A stretch of DNA of 64,000 bases from Sphingomonas rosea (GTDB taxonomy: Bacteria; Pseudomonadota; Alphaproteobacteria; Sphingomonadales; Sphingomonadaceae): contig NZ_BAABBR010000001.1 of NCBI RefSeq assembly GCF_039538065.1, forward strand, positions 713,501-777,500. The letters are read 5' to 3'. The translations under genes and the position numbers were made by a program. The notes beneath the pieces were generated by a model. That model worked only from the letters and a program-made list of their open reading frames with translations, was not told the origin of the DNA and did not search any database. Positions 9,613 to 18,412 of the stretch are shown here, piece by piece (the first letter of the stretch is position 1; every line of letters starts with the position of its first letter).

Positions 9613-10785
9613 ATGACCGGGGGGCAGGAGATCGCAGGGCACGTCGAGCTTCCCGGACCGACCGAATTCGAGGACCCGCTGGTCCGCACCGAGTTTCGCA
9701 AGGCGTGGGTCTGGATCGGCTCGATCCTCGCCGTCGCCGCGCTGATCTTTCTCTCCAAGCCACTGCTGCTGATCGTCGGCGCAATGGTCTTCGCGGTGCT
9801 GCTGGACGGAGGGACGCGTCTCCTCGGTCGGGTTCTCCCTATAAAGCGCGGCTTCCGGCTCGCCATCGTCACGCTCGCCGCCTTCGGCTTCCTCGGCTGG
9901 GTTCTCTACACGGCCGGCTCGACCTTCGTCGGCCAGTTCGCCGCGCTCGCCGCGACCATCGAGACGCAGGCGCTCCGGCTCTACGCCTGGGCAATGCAGA
10001 TCGGGCTCGTGCCGCAGGGACCGGTCGAACATTTCACCGACGTGCTGCGCGGGCTTGCCAGTAACCTCGGCGGCGGGGCGATCTCTGCAGGGACCAGCGG
10101 CTTCGGGCGGCTGACCAGCGCGATCGGCGGGTTCGTCGCGGCGCTGACCAACGCCTTCCTGATCATCGTCCTCGGCATCTTCCTCGCGACCGAGCCCAAG
10201 GTCTACGACCGGGGCGTCGCGTGGATGATCCCACTCCGCCACCGCGGCGAATATTATCATATCCTCGCGAGCGTCGGCTTCACGCTTCGCCGGCTGCTGT
10301 TCGGCCGCCTCGTCGGCATGCTGGTCGAAGGGATCTTCACCTTCTTCATGCTCTGGGCAGGCGGCGTGCCGATGGCAGCCCTGCTCGGCCTGATCACCGG
10401 TATCCTTGCGTTCATTCCCAATGTCGGGGCGATTGTCTCGGGACTGCTGATGGTCGCGGTCGGCTTCTCGGCCGGGACCGATCAGGGAATCTGGGCGATC
10501 GTCACCTACTTCGCCGTCCAGAACATCGACGGCTATCTGATCCTGCCCTACATCGCCCGCAAGACGGTCGACCTGCCGCCCGCGATGGTGCTGGCGGCGC
10601 AGCTGGTCTTCGGCGCCCTGTTCGGCTTCCTCGGACTGCTGCTCGCCGACCCCATCATGGCGACGCTCAAGGTGACGCTCGAGAAGATCTCCGAGCGAAA
10701 GGGCGTTACTGACCCGGCGGCAGCTGGCCACCCTGCTGCTGCATTGCCTGCAGCGCCGCATTCGCCACCACCCGCTTCACCGTGA
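9613..10785 (+). CDS. AI-2E-family (PerM-like) membrane transporter
   Basis: The 390-residue protein has the family layout: two N-terminal helices (about residues 32-70), a third at about 82-105, a long soluble segment, then a C-terminal helix bundle. The bundle contains GLITGILAFIPNVGAIVSGLL, the conserved FIPNVG signature, and NIDGYLILPYIARKTVDLPP. Members export or import small molecules, TqsA exporting AI-2; the substrate here cannot be told. The last 26 codons (Ala/Pro-rich tail) overlap the 3' end of the convergent FKBP gene by 80 bases. The ATG at 9613 follows the lepB stop by 2 bases. Confidence 0.9.
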   Translation: MTGGQEIAGHVELPGPTEFEDPLVRTEFRKAWVWIGSILAVAALIFLSKPLLLIVGAMVFAVLLDGGTRLLGRVLPIKRGFRLAIVTLAAFGFLGWVLYTAGSTFVGQFAALAATIETQALRLYAWAMQIGLVPQGPVEHFTDVLRGLASNLGGGAISAGTSGFGRLTSAIGGFVAALTNAFLIIVLGIFLATEPKVYDRGVAWMIPLRHRGEYYHILASVGFTLRRLLFGRLVGMLVEGIFTFFMLWAGGVPMAALLGLITGILAFIPNVGAIVSGLLMVAVGFSAGTDQGIWAIVTYFAVQNIDGYLILPYIARKTVDLPPAMVLAAQLVFGALFGFLGLLLADPIMATLKVTLEKISERKGVTDPAAAGHPAAALPAAPHSPPPASP

Positions 10786-11212
10786 TCTCGAAGTCGAGCG
10801 GGCTGTTCGGCGGGATCTTCGAACCCGGGGGCGGATTGGCGCCGTAGGCGAGCGCGCCGGGGATGCGGATCTTGTAGCGACCGCCCTGCTGCATGTTCTG
10901 GAGCGCCTCGGCAAAGCCCGGAACGACCTGACCGACGAGCAGCGGCGCGTCCTGCGCCTCGTCGAACTTGGTCCCGTCGGGCGTGGTCCCGACATAATCG
11001 ATCAGGACACCGTCCATCGCGGTGATCTTGGGACCTTGGCCAGGCTTGATCGTCCGGATTTCGAGGCCGCTCGGCTTCACCTCGGGTCGCATCGGCGCGG
11101 CGCCCGCCCAGGCAAGGGCAGCGCCGGCCAGCACCAGCAGGATGAGCCCGAAGGCAAGCCGCAGCTTGGTGCCGGCGGCGACGGGGCGGATCGGGACCTG
11201 GGTGACGCTCAT
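10706..11212 (-). CDS. FKBP-type peptidyl-prolyl cis-trans isomerase, membrane-anchored
   Basis: The 168-residue protein has one N-terminal membrane helix (about residues 18-40) and then an FKBP domain. The domain shows VLIDYVGTTPDGTKFDEAQD, FAEALQNMQQGGRYKIRIPGALAYG and PNSPLDFEITVKRV. Such proteins accelerate proline isomerisation of envelope proteins. The C-terminus is Gln/Pro-rich, and its last 80 bases are antisense to the AI-2E transporter gene. The start ATG lies upstream of a positively charged stretch and the helix, consistent with a signal anchor. The rpsU terminator lies just upstream. Confidence 0.9.
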   Translation of the reverse strand: MSVTQVPIRPVAAGTKLRLAFGLILLVLAGAALAWAGAAPMRPEVKPSGLEIRTIKPGQGPKITAMDGVLIDYVGTTPDGTKFDEAQDAPLLVGQVVPGFAEALQNMQQGGRYKIRIPGALAYGANPPPGSKIPPNSPLDFEITVKRVVANAALQAMQQQGGQLPPGQ

Positions 11213-11246
11213 CGGGATGTTCTCGCTGGCTGGAGCACAAATGGAA

Positions 11247-11272
11247 AGGCCGCCCGGTAAGGGGCGGCCTTG
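11247..11272 (-). terminator. Rho-independent terminator of rpsU
   Basis: AAGGCCGCCC (11247-11256) and GGGCGGCCTT (11263-11272) form a 10-bp stem. On the minus strand it lies about 30 bases past the rpsU stop and is followed by TTTCC. It sits upstream of the FKBP start, so it separates the two transcripts. Confidence 0.75.
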
Positions 11273-11302
11273 ATACCGGTCAAGAGTGAGCCGGCCGGAA
11301 CC

Positions 11303-11509
11303 TTACCGGGCGCCTTCACGCTCGGCGCGCTTGCGCTCGAGCTTGCGGGCCCGGCGGATCGCTGCGGCGCGCTCACGCGCGCGCTTCTCCGACGGCTTCT
11401 CGTAGTGACGGCGCAGCTTCATCTCGCGGTAGACGCCCTCGCGCTGCAGCTTCTTCTTGAGCGCGCGCAGCGCTTGGTCGACATTATTGTCGCGAACGAT
11501 GATTTGCAT
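11303..11509 (-). CDS. rpsU: 30S ribosomal protein S21
   Basis: The 68-residue basic protein begins [19 protein letters not shown] and continues [20 protein letters not shown], the S21 signature, with an Arg/Lys/Ala-rich helix to the end. S21 binds the 30S platform and helps mRNA 3'-end base-pairing during initiation. The ATG at 11509 matches the family N-terminus exactly; longer in-frame starts are not credible. It is transcribed alone, with its own terminator. Confidence 0.97.
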   Translation of the reverse strand: MQIIVRDNNVDQALRALKKKLQREGVYREMKLRRHYEKPSEKRARERAAAIRRARKLERKRAEREGAR

Positions 11510-11822
11510 AAAAGGTCCGTCACTCCATGTCTTAAAGGTTGCGCCCACGCCGCGCCTTTCAAGAGCGGCTAGGCATCGCACCGACCTCGACCAGAGCCGG
11601 AAGGTACAGGCGACCAAAGCGGTCCGCGCAGGCACGTCGCCCGCCGGAAGGGCAGGCACCTAACAGCGATGACCCGATTCGACAAGCGGCGTTCCGCGAC
11701 TGCGACGAAACGCCGAGTCCGCGCGGTCGGACGAGGGCCGGCGCGCGCAATGGTTATCGCGTGTTAACCTATTGGCATGTATACGACTTTCTGCACTTTC
11801 GATTTTCCGGGGGCACGAATTC
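11510..11822. other. Intergenic region between divergent rpsU and L,D-transpeptidase genes
   Basis: These 313 bases should contain both promoters. No convincing coding sequence, RNA gene or strong repeat was seen. The AT-richer stretch at about 11750-11815 (GTTAAC..., then TGTATACGAC) just upstream of the transpeptidase is the likeliest promoter area, but I could not define a clear -35/-10 pair. Confidence 0.5.
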
Positions 11823-12533
11823 ATGAGCTTCAATCGCCGCGACATGCTGCGCAATCTGGGCCTCGGCGGCGCGGCCGCCCTGGTTTCCGGCGCAGCGCTC
11901 GCCGCGGATTTGCCCGGCCTCATTGCCGGGCAGAAGGCGCTGACAAGCGAGCCGCTGGTGCCCGTGACCCCGGTCGCGACCGTTCCGGCGAATGTTGCGT
12001 CGATGCCGGCCGCGCCTGTCGGGGTCGATCCCGCGCTCTTCGCCCGAGCCAAGGACGCGCTCGAGCGGCACCGCAATTCGCTTCGGCACACCGACAAGAT
12101 TGGCGTGGTGGATTTTTCCAAGGCGAGCCGCGAGGCGCGCTTCCACGTGGTCGATCTGGCCAATGGTCAGGTCGCGAGCCATTTCGTCGCGCACGGCCGC
12201 GGGTCGGACACCGGCCACACCGGTTTCCTCGAGCAATTCTCGAATGCGTTCGGTAGCAATGCGACGTCGAACGGCGCCTATTCGAGCGGCGACTTTTATC
12301 AGGGAAAGTACGGGCTCTCGATGAAGGTCGATGGGCTCGACTGGACCAACAACAATGCCCTGGGCCGCGCCATCGTCGTCCACTCGGCCTGGTATGCCGA
12401 GCAGGACATGATCGCGCTCCATGGGAAGCTTGGGCGTTCGGAAGGCTGTTTCGCCTTCGGCCAGCAGAGCCACTTCGAAGTGATGCGGCAGCTTGCCGAC
12501 GGACGCCTCATCTACGCCGACAAGATCGCCTGA
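11823..12533 (+). CDS. Exported murein L,D-transpeptidase catalytic-domain protein (YkuD_2-like)
   Basis: The 236-residue protein begins with a Tat-like leader, MSFNRRDMLRNLGLGG, followed by a hydrophobic stretch ending ALAADL. The catalytic region near the C-terminus reads VVHSAWYAEQDMIALHGKLG then RSEGCF, with the Cys nucleophile in the SxGC context of L,D-transpeptidases, consistent with the compact YkuD_2 family. A role in cell-wall remodelling is likely but the substrate is unknown. The ATG at 11823 was preferred to an upstream start because it opens the signal peptide. It converges on a second, larger L,D-transpeptidase. Confidence 0.85.
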   Translation: MSFNRRDMLRNLGLGGAAALVSGAALAADLPGLIAGQKALTSEPLVPVTPVATVPANVASMPAAPVGVDPALFARAKDALERHRNSLRHTDKIGVVDFSKASREARFHVVDLANGQVASHFVAHGRGSDTGHTGFLEQFSNAFGSNATSNGAYSSGDFYQGKYGLSMKVDGLDWTNNNALGRAIVVHSAWYAEQDMIALHGKLGRSEGCFAFGQQSHFEVMRQLADGRLIYADKIA

Positions 12534-12554
12534 CTTTCAGCGGGCGCTGAGAAG

Positions 12555-12592
12555 AAAGAGGGCTCCGGCGCTGTCGCCGGAGCCCTCTTTTG
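12555..12592. terminator. Bidirectional rho-independent terminator
   Basis: AAAGAGGGCTCCGGCG and CGCCGGAGCCCTCTTT form a perfect 16-bp stem around a CTGT loop. It lies between two convergent L,D-transpeptidase genes; a T-run follows in the plus direction (TTTTGTT) and a TTTCTTC tract in the minus direction. Confidence 0.93.
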
Positions 12593-13903
12593 TTATTTGG
12601 CCGCCGACTTGACCGCGGGCTTGGTCCCGCCGTCGCGGTCCATCAGCGCGGCCATCACCGGCGCGTCGCGCTTGTAGAGGTCGGTGTACTTGACGATGCT
12701 GCCGTCGGTCAGGGCCGCGACCGAGAAATAGACGATGTAGACCGGCACCTTCTTCACGAAATTGGCCTGCACGGTCTTGTTTGCCGCGAGCGTGGTCTGG
12801 ACCCGCTCGGCATTCCACTCGCCGCCATCATCCGCCAGCAGCTGGCTGGCGAGATCGAGAATGTCCTTGGTGCGGATGCAGCCATGGCTGAAGAACCGCG
12901 CCTGGCTGTCGAACAGGCCGCGATTGTTCGTGTCGTGCAGATAGATGTTCTGCGGATTGTACATCACGAACTTCATCTTGCCGAGCGCATTGCCCGGGCC
13001 CGGCGGCTGCCGCCAACGCTGGACCTTTCCGTCCTTGCCCTTGACCGCGACATAGCCCTTCTTGCCGGCAACGTCGCTCGACAGGCTCGGCGGCACTTCC
13101 CACCAGGGATTGAGGATCACGCCGGTCGCCTCGACCGCGAGCTGCGGGGTCGGGGTCTTGGTCGCGCCGGCAATCGCCTTGTTCTTCCAGCGCGTGACGC
13201 CGTTCTCGACCAGCGTCGCATGCTCGCCCGGCACGTTGACGATGATGTAGCGGCTGCCGAGGTCGCGCGGCAGCCAGCGCCAGCGATCCATGTTGAGACG
13301 GATCTTGGCGACGGTCGCAGTGTCGGTCTTGCTCGCCTTTGCCAGTGCCTGGCGGAGCGACCCATATTGAGGATGGGTCGGAAGCAGGCCGTCGAGCACG
13401 GCGGCAATCCCCTCGCCCGCGAACGCCTGGTCAAGGAGAGTCCGGCTGCGGCCCTCGGGCATGTCCGGATCCTTGACGAACCACTGCACCCGGGCCGAAC
13501 CGCGGACGTGGCCGAGCGCCACATCCTTGGCGAGCTTGTCGAACGTGCTGGTGGCGACCGCCGAATAAGCGACCGGGTCGCCAGCCTTCAGCGCCGCGTC
13601 GAGCACCGCCGGATCATAGTCACGCGGATCGAGCCCCTCCTTGCCGACACCGCGGATGTAGCTCAGCAACTCGAGCACCTGCGGTGCCTGCCACACCGGT
13701 GGCGGAAGCTGGACCACCGGCGGCGCAACCACCGGCTGCACCGTCGTGGCAGCCTGACCGGGCGCGGGCTGCGGCGCGAGCGGATCGGTCGTCGGAGGCG
13801 TCGACACCACCGGGTTCGCCGGCGTTCCTGCCGGGCGCGTCTGCGCCAATGCCGTGCCGGCGCTCAACGCCAGAACCACCGAAGCCACCGCATACCCACG
13901 CAT
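12593..13903 (-). CDS. L,D-transpeptidase, YcbB/LdtD type
   Basis: The 436-residue exported protein has a signal peptide (MRGYAVASVVLALSAGTALA) and a Pro/Thr/Gln-rich linker. A scaffold domain at about residues 75-200 follows, then the YkuD catalytic domain with GSRYIIVNVPGEHATLVENG, ILNPWWEVPPSL and the active site FFSHGCIRTKDILDLA with the nucleophilic Cys. LdtD-type enzymes make 3-3 cross-links between meso-diaminopimelate residues in peptidoglycan. The ATG at 13903 was chosen over an in-frame GTG 9 bases upstream because AAGG lies 9 bases before it. It is convergent with the YkuD_2-like gene. Confidence 0.92.
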   Translation of the reverse strand: MRGYAVASVVLALSAGTALAQTRPAGTPANPVVSTPPTTDPLAPQPAPGQAATTVQPVVAPPVVQLPPPVWQAPQVLELLSYIRGVGKEGLDPRDYDPAVLDAALKAGDPVAYSAVATSTFDKLAKDVALGHVRGSARVQWFVKDPDMPEGRSRTLLDQAFAGEGIAAVLDGLLPTHPQYGSLRQALAKASKTDTATVAKIRLNMDRWRWLPRDLGSRYIIVNVPGEHATLVENGVTRWKNKAIAGATKTPTPQLAVEATGVILNPWWEVPPSLSSDVAGKKGYVAVKGKDGKVQRWRQPPGPGNALGKMKFVMYNPQNIYLHDTNNRGLFDSQARFFSHGCIRTKDILDLASQLLADDGGEWNAERVQTTLAANKTVQANFVKKVPVYIVYFSVAALTDGSIVKYTDLYKRDAPVMAALMDRDGGTKPAVKSAAK

Positions 13904-14150
13904 TGTCGCCACCCTTCGCTCTTCCTTATCGGCGGGCCTTCTGCCCTTGCCTCCTGTTACCCGAGATGAACGTCATTCTCCAGTGTCCGGCAGGCCACAT
14001 TCGACCTCACGCAACAGTCTTTTCGTCTTGTTGCTCCAAGGCTTAGCTTGGTCTGGCCTTTAATTGCCGATTGCGCCATAGCGACCGCTTGGCAAGCGGC
14101 CCGGCCGACGCCATCCCATCCTAAGTTTGCAGTCCCAGGAGTTTTCTCGG

Positions 14151-14465
14151 TTGGTCATCGACGCCCATATCGCCCAGGACCCGTCGGGCGGCGATCGCCG
14201 TGGCCTGCCGCGCGCGCCGGTCGATCTCGAGGCGCATGTCCGAGAGATGGGGACGACAGGGACCGAAGCGCGGGTGCTCAACATCTCCGCCGAGGGCTTC
14301 ATGGCCGAAACCAGCGCGGAATATGAGGTGGGTGCGCGGGTCTGGCTGCTCCTGCCCGGCCGCGAACGGGCAAGCGCGGTGGTGCGCTGGACCGCCGCGG
14401 GCAAGCTCGGCGCACAGTTCGCCGAGCCGCTCAGCGAGGATGCGCTCGCCCAGCTCGGCGGTTAG
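14151..14465 (+). CDS. PilZ-domain protein (c-di-GMP receptor candidate)
   Basis: The 104-residue single-domain protein contains DRRGLPRAPVDLEAHVRE, resembling the RxxxR plus downstream PilZ pattern, and later NISAEGFMAETS (the D/NxSxxG box) and GARVWLLLPGRER. PilZ domains bind c-di-GMP and act as effectors. The TTG at 14151 was chosen because AGGAG lies 9 bases upstream; a further TTG 24 bases earlier has no such site. It ends convergently with the TesA-like gene, overlapping by 4 bases. With the HD-GYP and GGDEF proteins nearby it completes a synthesis, degradation and effector set for c-di-GMP, without evidence that they work together. Confidence 0.85.
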   Translation: MVIDAHIAQDPSGGDRRGLPRAPVDLEAHVREMGTTGTEARVLNISAEGFMAETSAEYEVGARVWLLLPGRERASAVVRWTAAGKLGAQFAEPLSEDALAQLGG

Positions 14466-15139
14466 CTTCGGTCGCGCCGCTTGAGGGCGCGCTGGACCGT
14501 CGGCAGCATGCCGGTGACGATCCGCTTCACGCCTTCGAAATTGGGATGCACGCCGTCGCCGAGCAGCAGTGCGCGATTGCCGACCACGCCCTGCAGCATG
14601 AACGGATAGAGCTCGGCGTCATATTTGCGTGCGAGCGTCGGGAAGATGGCTTCGTAGCGGCGACGGAAATCAGGCCCGAGATTGGGCGCGGCGAGCATGC
14701 CGGCGACGAGGATCGGAATGCCCTGCCGATGGAGTTCGCCGAGAATGGCGTCGAGATTGGCTTCGGTGATCTTGGGATCAACCCCGCGCAGCATGTCGTT
14801 GGCACCAAGCTCGACGATCGCCAGCGTTGGCTTCTGCCCGAGGCGCTGAAGAGTCCAGCCGAGCCGCGCGCGCCCGCCCTGCGTGGTGTCGCCCGACACG
14901 CCCGCGTCGTGGACGGTCGCCTTGAGGCCGTGCCGGCGAAGGCTGTCCTGGAGCTGCGGCGCGAAGCCGAGACCACGGCCAAGGCCGTAGCCGGCGGTCA
15001 GGCTGTCACCGAAGGCAAGGATCAGCGGCCCCTCGCTCGCCTTGTCAGCGGTCGGCTGCGCAGTCGCGGCAGCAACGGGGGCGGAGGCGATCATGAAGGG
15101 AAGCAGGAACCAGCGGTGCACCCCCGCCATGTAGGCCAT
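14462..15139 (-). CDS. Exported SGNH hydrolase / arylesterase (TesA-like)
   Basis: The 225-residue protein has a signal peptide. It carries the SGNH blocks: FGDSLTAGYG with the nucleophilic Ser (block I), the Gly of block II in DAGVSGDTTQGG, ELGANDMLRG (block III) and DGVHPNFEG with the catalytic Asp/His (block V). The family hydrolyses acyl esters and thioesters in the periplasm. It is divergent from the YbbA-type ABC gene with 36 bases between starts, the same tesA-ybbA-ybbP arrangement known from enterobacteria. ATG at 15130 is an alternative start. Confidence 0.92.
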   Translation of the reverse strand: MAYMAGVHRWFLLPFMIASAPVAAATAQPTADKASEGPLILAFGDSLTAGYGLGRGLGFAPQLQDSLRRHGLKATVHDAGVSGDTTQGGRARLGWTLQRLGQKPTLAIVELGANDMLRGVDPKITEANLDAILGELHRQGIPILVAGMLAAPNLGPDFRRRYEAIFPTLARKYDAELYPFMLQGVVGNRALLLGDGVHPNFEGVKRIVTGMLPTVQRALKRRDRS

Positions 15140-15175
15140 TGCCGATGCCCTTCAAGCTTCCTAGCTCGGCATGGC

Positions 15176-15847
15176 ATGACCTCCGTCCTTGTTCAGCTCG
15201 CCGATGTTCGCCTCACGCTTGGCAAGGGCTCGGCCCGCACCGAGATCCTCCGGGGAATCGATTTCATCATCGCCGAGGGCGAGACCGTCGCGGTGCTCGG
15301 CGCATCGGGTTCGGGCAAGAGTTCGCTGATGGCGGTGATCGCGGGCCTAGAGCGAGCGACCTCCGGCTCGGTGCAGGTGCTCGGTGAGGACATGAGCCGG
15401 CTCGGCGAGGACGCGCTGGCGCGGCTTCGTGGCCGCTCGGTCGGGGTGGTACTACAGGCCTTTCACCTGCTTCCGACCATGACTGCGCTGCAGAACGTCA
15501 TGGTCCCGCTCGAGCTCTCCGGCGCGACCGATGCGCGGGATCGGGCGCGCGCCGAACTGGCCGCGGTCGGGCTCGGCGCGCGCGAAGGCCATTACCCTGC
15601 GCAGCTTTCGGGCGGGGAACAGCAGCGCGTGGCAATCGCCCGCGCCACCGCCCCGGCACCGAAGCTGCTGCTCGCCGACGAGCCGACCGGCAATCTCGAC
15701 GCCGCGACCGGTGCCCGGATCATCGACCTCCTATTCGACCGCGTGGCGGCGGCCGGGGCGAGCCTCCTTGTCATCACGCACGATCCCGTGGTGGCGGCGC
15801 GCGCGGGACGGATCGTGCGGATCGCCGACGGGCTGCTCACCGCATGA
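15176..15847 (+). CDS. ABC transporter ATP-binding protein (YbbA/LolD-like)
   Basis: The 223-residue ATPase has Walker A GASGSGKSS, the Q-loop LQAFHL, the signature LSGGEQQRVAIARA, Walker B LLLADEPTGNLD and the H-loop VITHD. This places it in the MacB/LolD/FtsE group that works with large FtsX-like permeases. The permease gene overlaps its stop by 4 bases (ATGA), so they form one transporter. The ATG at 15176 is the first in-frame start downstream of the divergent tesA-like gene. YbbA/YbbP substrates are not established. Confidence 0.93.
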   Translation: MTSVLVQLADVRLTLGKGSARTEILRGIDFIIAEGETVAVLGASGSGKSSLMAVIAGLERATSGSVQVLGEDMSRLGEDALARLRGRSVGVVLQAFHLLPTMTALQNVMVPLELSGATDARDRARAELAAVGLGAREGHYPAQLSGGEQQRVAIARATAPAPKLLLADEPTGNLDAATGARIIDLLFDRVAAAGASLLVITHDPVVAARAGRIVRIADGLLTA

Positions 15848-18324
15848 TCGCCGGGCTCCGGCTCGGCCGCCGGGACCTCGCGCAGGGGATCGGCGGGCTG
15901 TGGCTGCTGCTTGCCTGCCTCACGATCGCGGTTGCAGGGCTGGCCGCCGTCACCAGCCTCGCAAGCGCGATCGGCTCGACCATCGACGGTCAGGCGCGCG
16001 AGTTGCTCGGGGGCGACGTGGCGCTCAGCGTCTCGCAGCGGCAGGCAAGCGAAGCGGAGCTGGCGGCGATGCGCCGGCTCGGTACCGTCCGGGGCAGCGT
16101 CACCTTGCGCAGTACCGCGCGGCTGCCGGGCGAGCGGACCGTGCTGGTCGACCTGAGCGGGATCGAGCCGGGCTGGCCCGCCGCCGGGCGCATCACGCTC
16201 GCCTCGGGCCGGCTGCCCGGAAGCGCTGGCGAGGCCGCGGTCGGGCGCGAATTGGCCGAGCGTTATGGCCTCGGCATCGGGAGCCCGGTGCGGATCGGCT
16301 ATGCGAACCTTCGGGTCAGCGGCATCGTCGACGAACTCCCCGCGCCATCAGGCTTTGCCCTGTCGCCGCCGGTTCTCGTGAGCCAGGCCGGCCTCGCCGC
16401 CAGCCGGCTCGTCCAGCCCGGCAGCCTTTACACCAGCAGCTACCGCCTCGCGCTTCCGCCGGGCGCCGATGGCGCAGCGCTCGGCAAGGCCTTCCAGCAG
16501 CGCTTTCCTGATGGCGGCTGGCGAGTGACCGACAAGGGCGACGCCGCCTCGGGCACGCGACGCTTCACCGACCGGACGGGACAGATGCTGCTGCTGATCG
16601 CGCTCGGCGCGCTCGGGATCGGCAGCATCGGGATCGCGTCGGCCGCCTCGGCCTTCGCCGCCTCGCGCCGCGCCACCATCGCGATCCTCAAGGTCCATGG
16701 CGCGCGGCAGCGCGACCTGCTGATCATGCTGGGAACGAGCGTCGCCCTGCTCGCCGGCCTGGCGATCCTGCTCGGTCTCGCGATCGGCGCGGTGGTGCCC
16801 GGCGTCGTCGGCAAGGCGGCGGCCGATCTCCTTCCCGTGGCCCCCGATCCCAGCCCGCAGTGGGGTGCCCTTGGACGCTCGGCCCTGTTCGGCCTGTTGG
16901 TGACGCTCGCCGCTACCTGGCTTCCCCTCGCCCGGGCAGCCCGGGCACGACCGGCGGCGGTGCTCCGCGGCGACGTCGATGAAGGCGGTACGCGTGCCCG
17001 GGACCTCATCGTGCCTCTGCTTGCCGCCGCTGGCGTGGTCGCGCTGGCGATGCTCACCTCGGAAAACAGACTGACGACGGGAGTGACGATCGTTGGCGCG
17101 CTCGCGCTGGCCTTCCTGTTCGCGGGTGCCGGCTGGGTGATCGCACGGCTCGCCCGCGCCGCGAGCGGCGTCGGCGGCCCCCTGACCCGCCTCGGCCTTG
17201 CCGCGCTCCACCGTCCGGGCGCGGCGACCGTTCGCCTCAGCGTCGCGCTTGGCCTTGGCCTGTCGCTCCTCGTCGCGCTGTCGGGAGTCGGGGCCAGCAT
17301 CCGAAGCGAGCTAGGCGAAAACATTCCCGCCAAGGCCCCGGCCTTGTTCATGCTCGACATACCCGCCGCCGAGGAAGCCCGCTTCCGGCAACTTGCGGCA
17401 GCGACGGCGCCGGGCGCCGACCTTCGCCTTGTCCCCTCGCTGCGTGGTCCCGTGACGGCCTTGAATGGCCAGCCGGTCTCGGCGATGCGCGCCATCCCCG
17501 AGGGCGCGTGGATCCTGCGCGGCGATCGCGGCCTGACCTTCGCGCGCGACCTTCCGGTCGGCAACAAGGTCGTCGCGGGAGGCTGGTGGCCGCGCGACTA
17601 TGCCGGCCCGCCGCTGGTCAGCATCGACATGGAGGCCGCCAAGGCGCTCAACCTCAAGATCGGAGACACGCTGACCGTGGCCGTGCTCGGCGTTCCGATC
17701 GAGGCGCGGATCGCGAGCTTTCGGACGATCGACTGGCGCAGCTTCGGCTTCAACTTCGCAATCATCTTCGCACCGGGCACGCTCGAGCAGGCGCCATACA
17801 CGTTGATGGCGACGATCGCGCCGCCTCGCGGAACCTCAACCCTCCGGTTCGAGCGCGACCTTGCCGAGGCGCTGCCGATGGTCAGCACCATCCGGGTGAG
17901 CGACGTCGTCACCCGAGTGACCGCGATTCTCGAGGGCCTCGACGGCGCGATCCGGATCGCGACGCTTGTCGCCATCCTCATCGGGGTGACTGTCCTCGCG
18001 GGCGCGGTCGCCGCCACGCGCCGGGCACGCACCCGCGAGAGCGTGCTTCTGAAGCTTGTCGGTGCGTCGCGCTCGGACGTCCTTAAGGCGCAGGGAATCG
18101 AGTTTGCGGCGATGAGCGGGGGAATCGTTCTCCTGGCCTTCGCCGCCGGCACGATCGCCGCGTGGCTGACTGTGACCAGGCTGTTCGACTTCGCCTTCCG
18201 GCCCGACTGGCTGATCCTGGTCGCGCTTCCGCTGGCGGGGATGCTGGTGGCAATCCTGACCGCTCTCGGCGCCGCCTGGCCGGCGCTCCGGGCCCGTCCG
18301 GCCGCTGCGCTTCGCGACCTTTGA
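15844..18324 (+). CDS. ABC transporter permease (YbbP-like, FtsX family)
   Basis: The 826-residue membrane protein has an N-terminal helix (about residues 15-40) and a large periplasmic domain. A bundle follows (about 250-430, with the FtsX segment AFAASRRATIAILKVHGARQRDL), then a second helix region near 460-490, another periplasmic domain, and three C-terminal helices carrying TRRARTRESVLLKLVGASR. The duplicated FtsX-like half is typical of YbbP. The start overlaps the ATPase stop (ATGA), so translation is coupled. The pair likely moves or extracts a membrane lipid or lipoprotein; the substrate is unknown. Confidence 0.92.
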   Translation: MIAGLRLGRRDLAQGIGGLWLLLACLTIAVAGLAAVTSLASAIGSTIDGQARELLGGDVALSVSQRQASEAELAAMRRLGTVRGSVTLRSTARLPGERTVLVDLSGIEPGWPAAGRITLASGRLPGSAGEAAVGRELAERYGLGIGSPVRIGYANLRVSGIVDELPAPSGFALSPPVLVSQAGLAASRLVQPGSLYTSSYRLALPPGADGAALGKAFQQRFPDGGWRVTDKGDAASGTRRFTDRTGQMLLLIALGALGIGSIGIASAASAFAASRRATIAILKVHGARQRDLLIMLGTSVALLAGLAILLGLAIGAVVPGVVGKAAADLLPVAPDPSPQWGALGRSALFGLLVTLAATWLPLARAARARPAAVLRGDVDEGGTRARDLIVPLLAAAGVVALAMLTSENRLTTGVTIVGALALAFLFAGAGWVIARLARAASGVGGPLTRLGLAALHRPGAATVRLSVALGLGLSLLVALSGVGASIRSELGENIPAKAPALFMLDIPAAEEARFRQLAAATAPGADLRLVPSLRGPVTALNGQPVSAMRAIPEGAWILRGDRGLTFARDLPVGNKVVAGGWWPRDYAGPPLVSIDMEAAKALNLKIGDTLTVAVLGVPIEARIASFRTIDWRSFGFNFAIIFAPGTLEQAPYTLMATIAPPRGTSTLRFERDLAEALPMVSTIRVSDVVTRVTAILEGLDGAIRIATLVAILIGVTVLAGAVAATRRARTRESVLLKLVGASRSDVLKAQGIEFAAMSGGIVLLAFAAGTIAAWLTVTRLFDFAFRPDWLILVALPLAGMLVAILTALGAAWPALRARPAAALRDL

Positions 18325-18412
18325 AGGGCCATCAATCCATCGCAAAGCGCCGCAGTGTCACGGAACCTTCACGAGGCCCATGCCGTTGAAAGCCCTCGAA
18401 AGGATTATCGGC

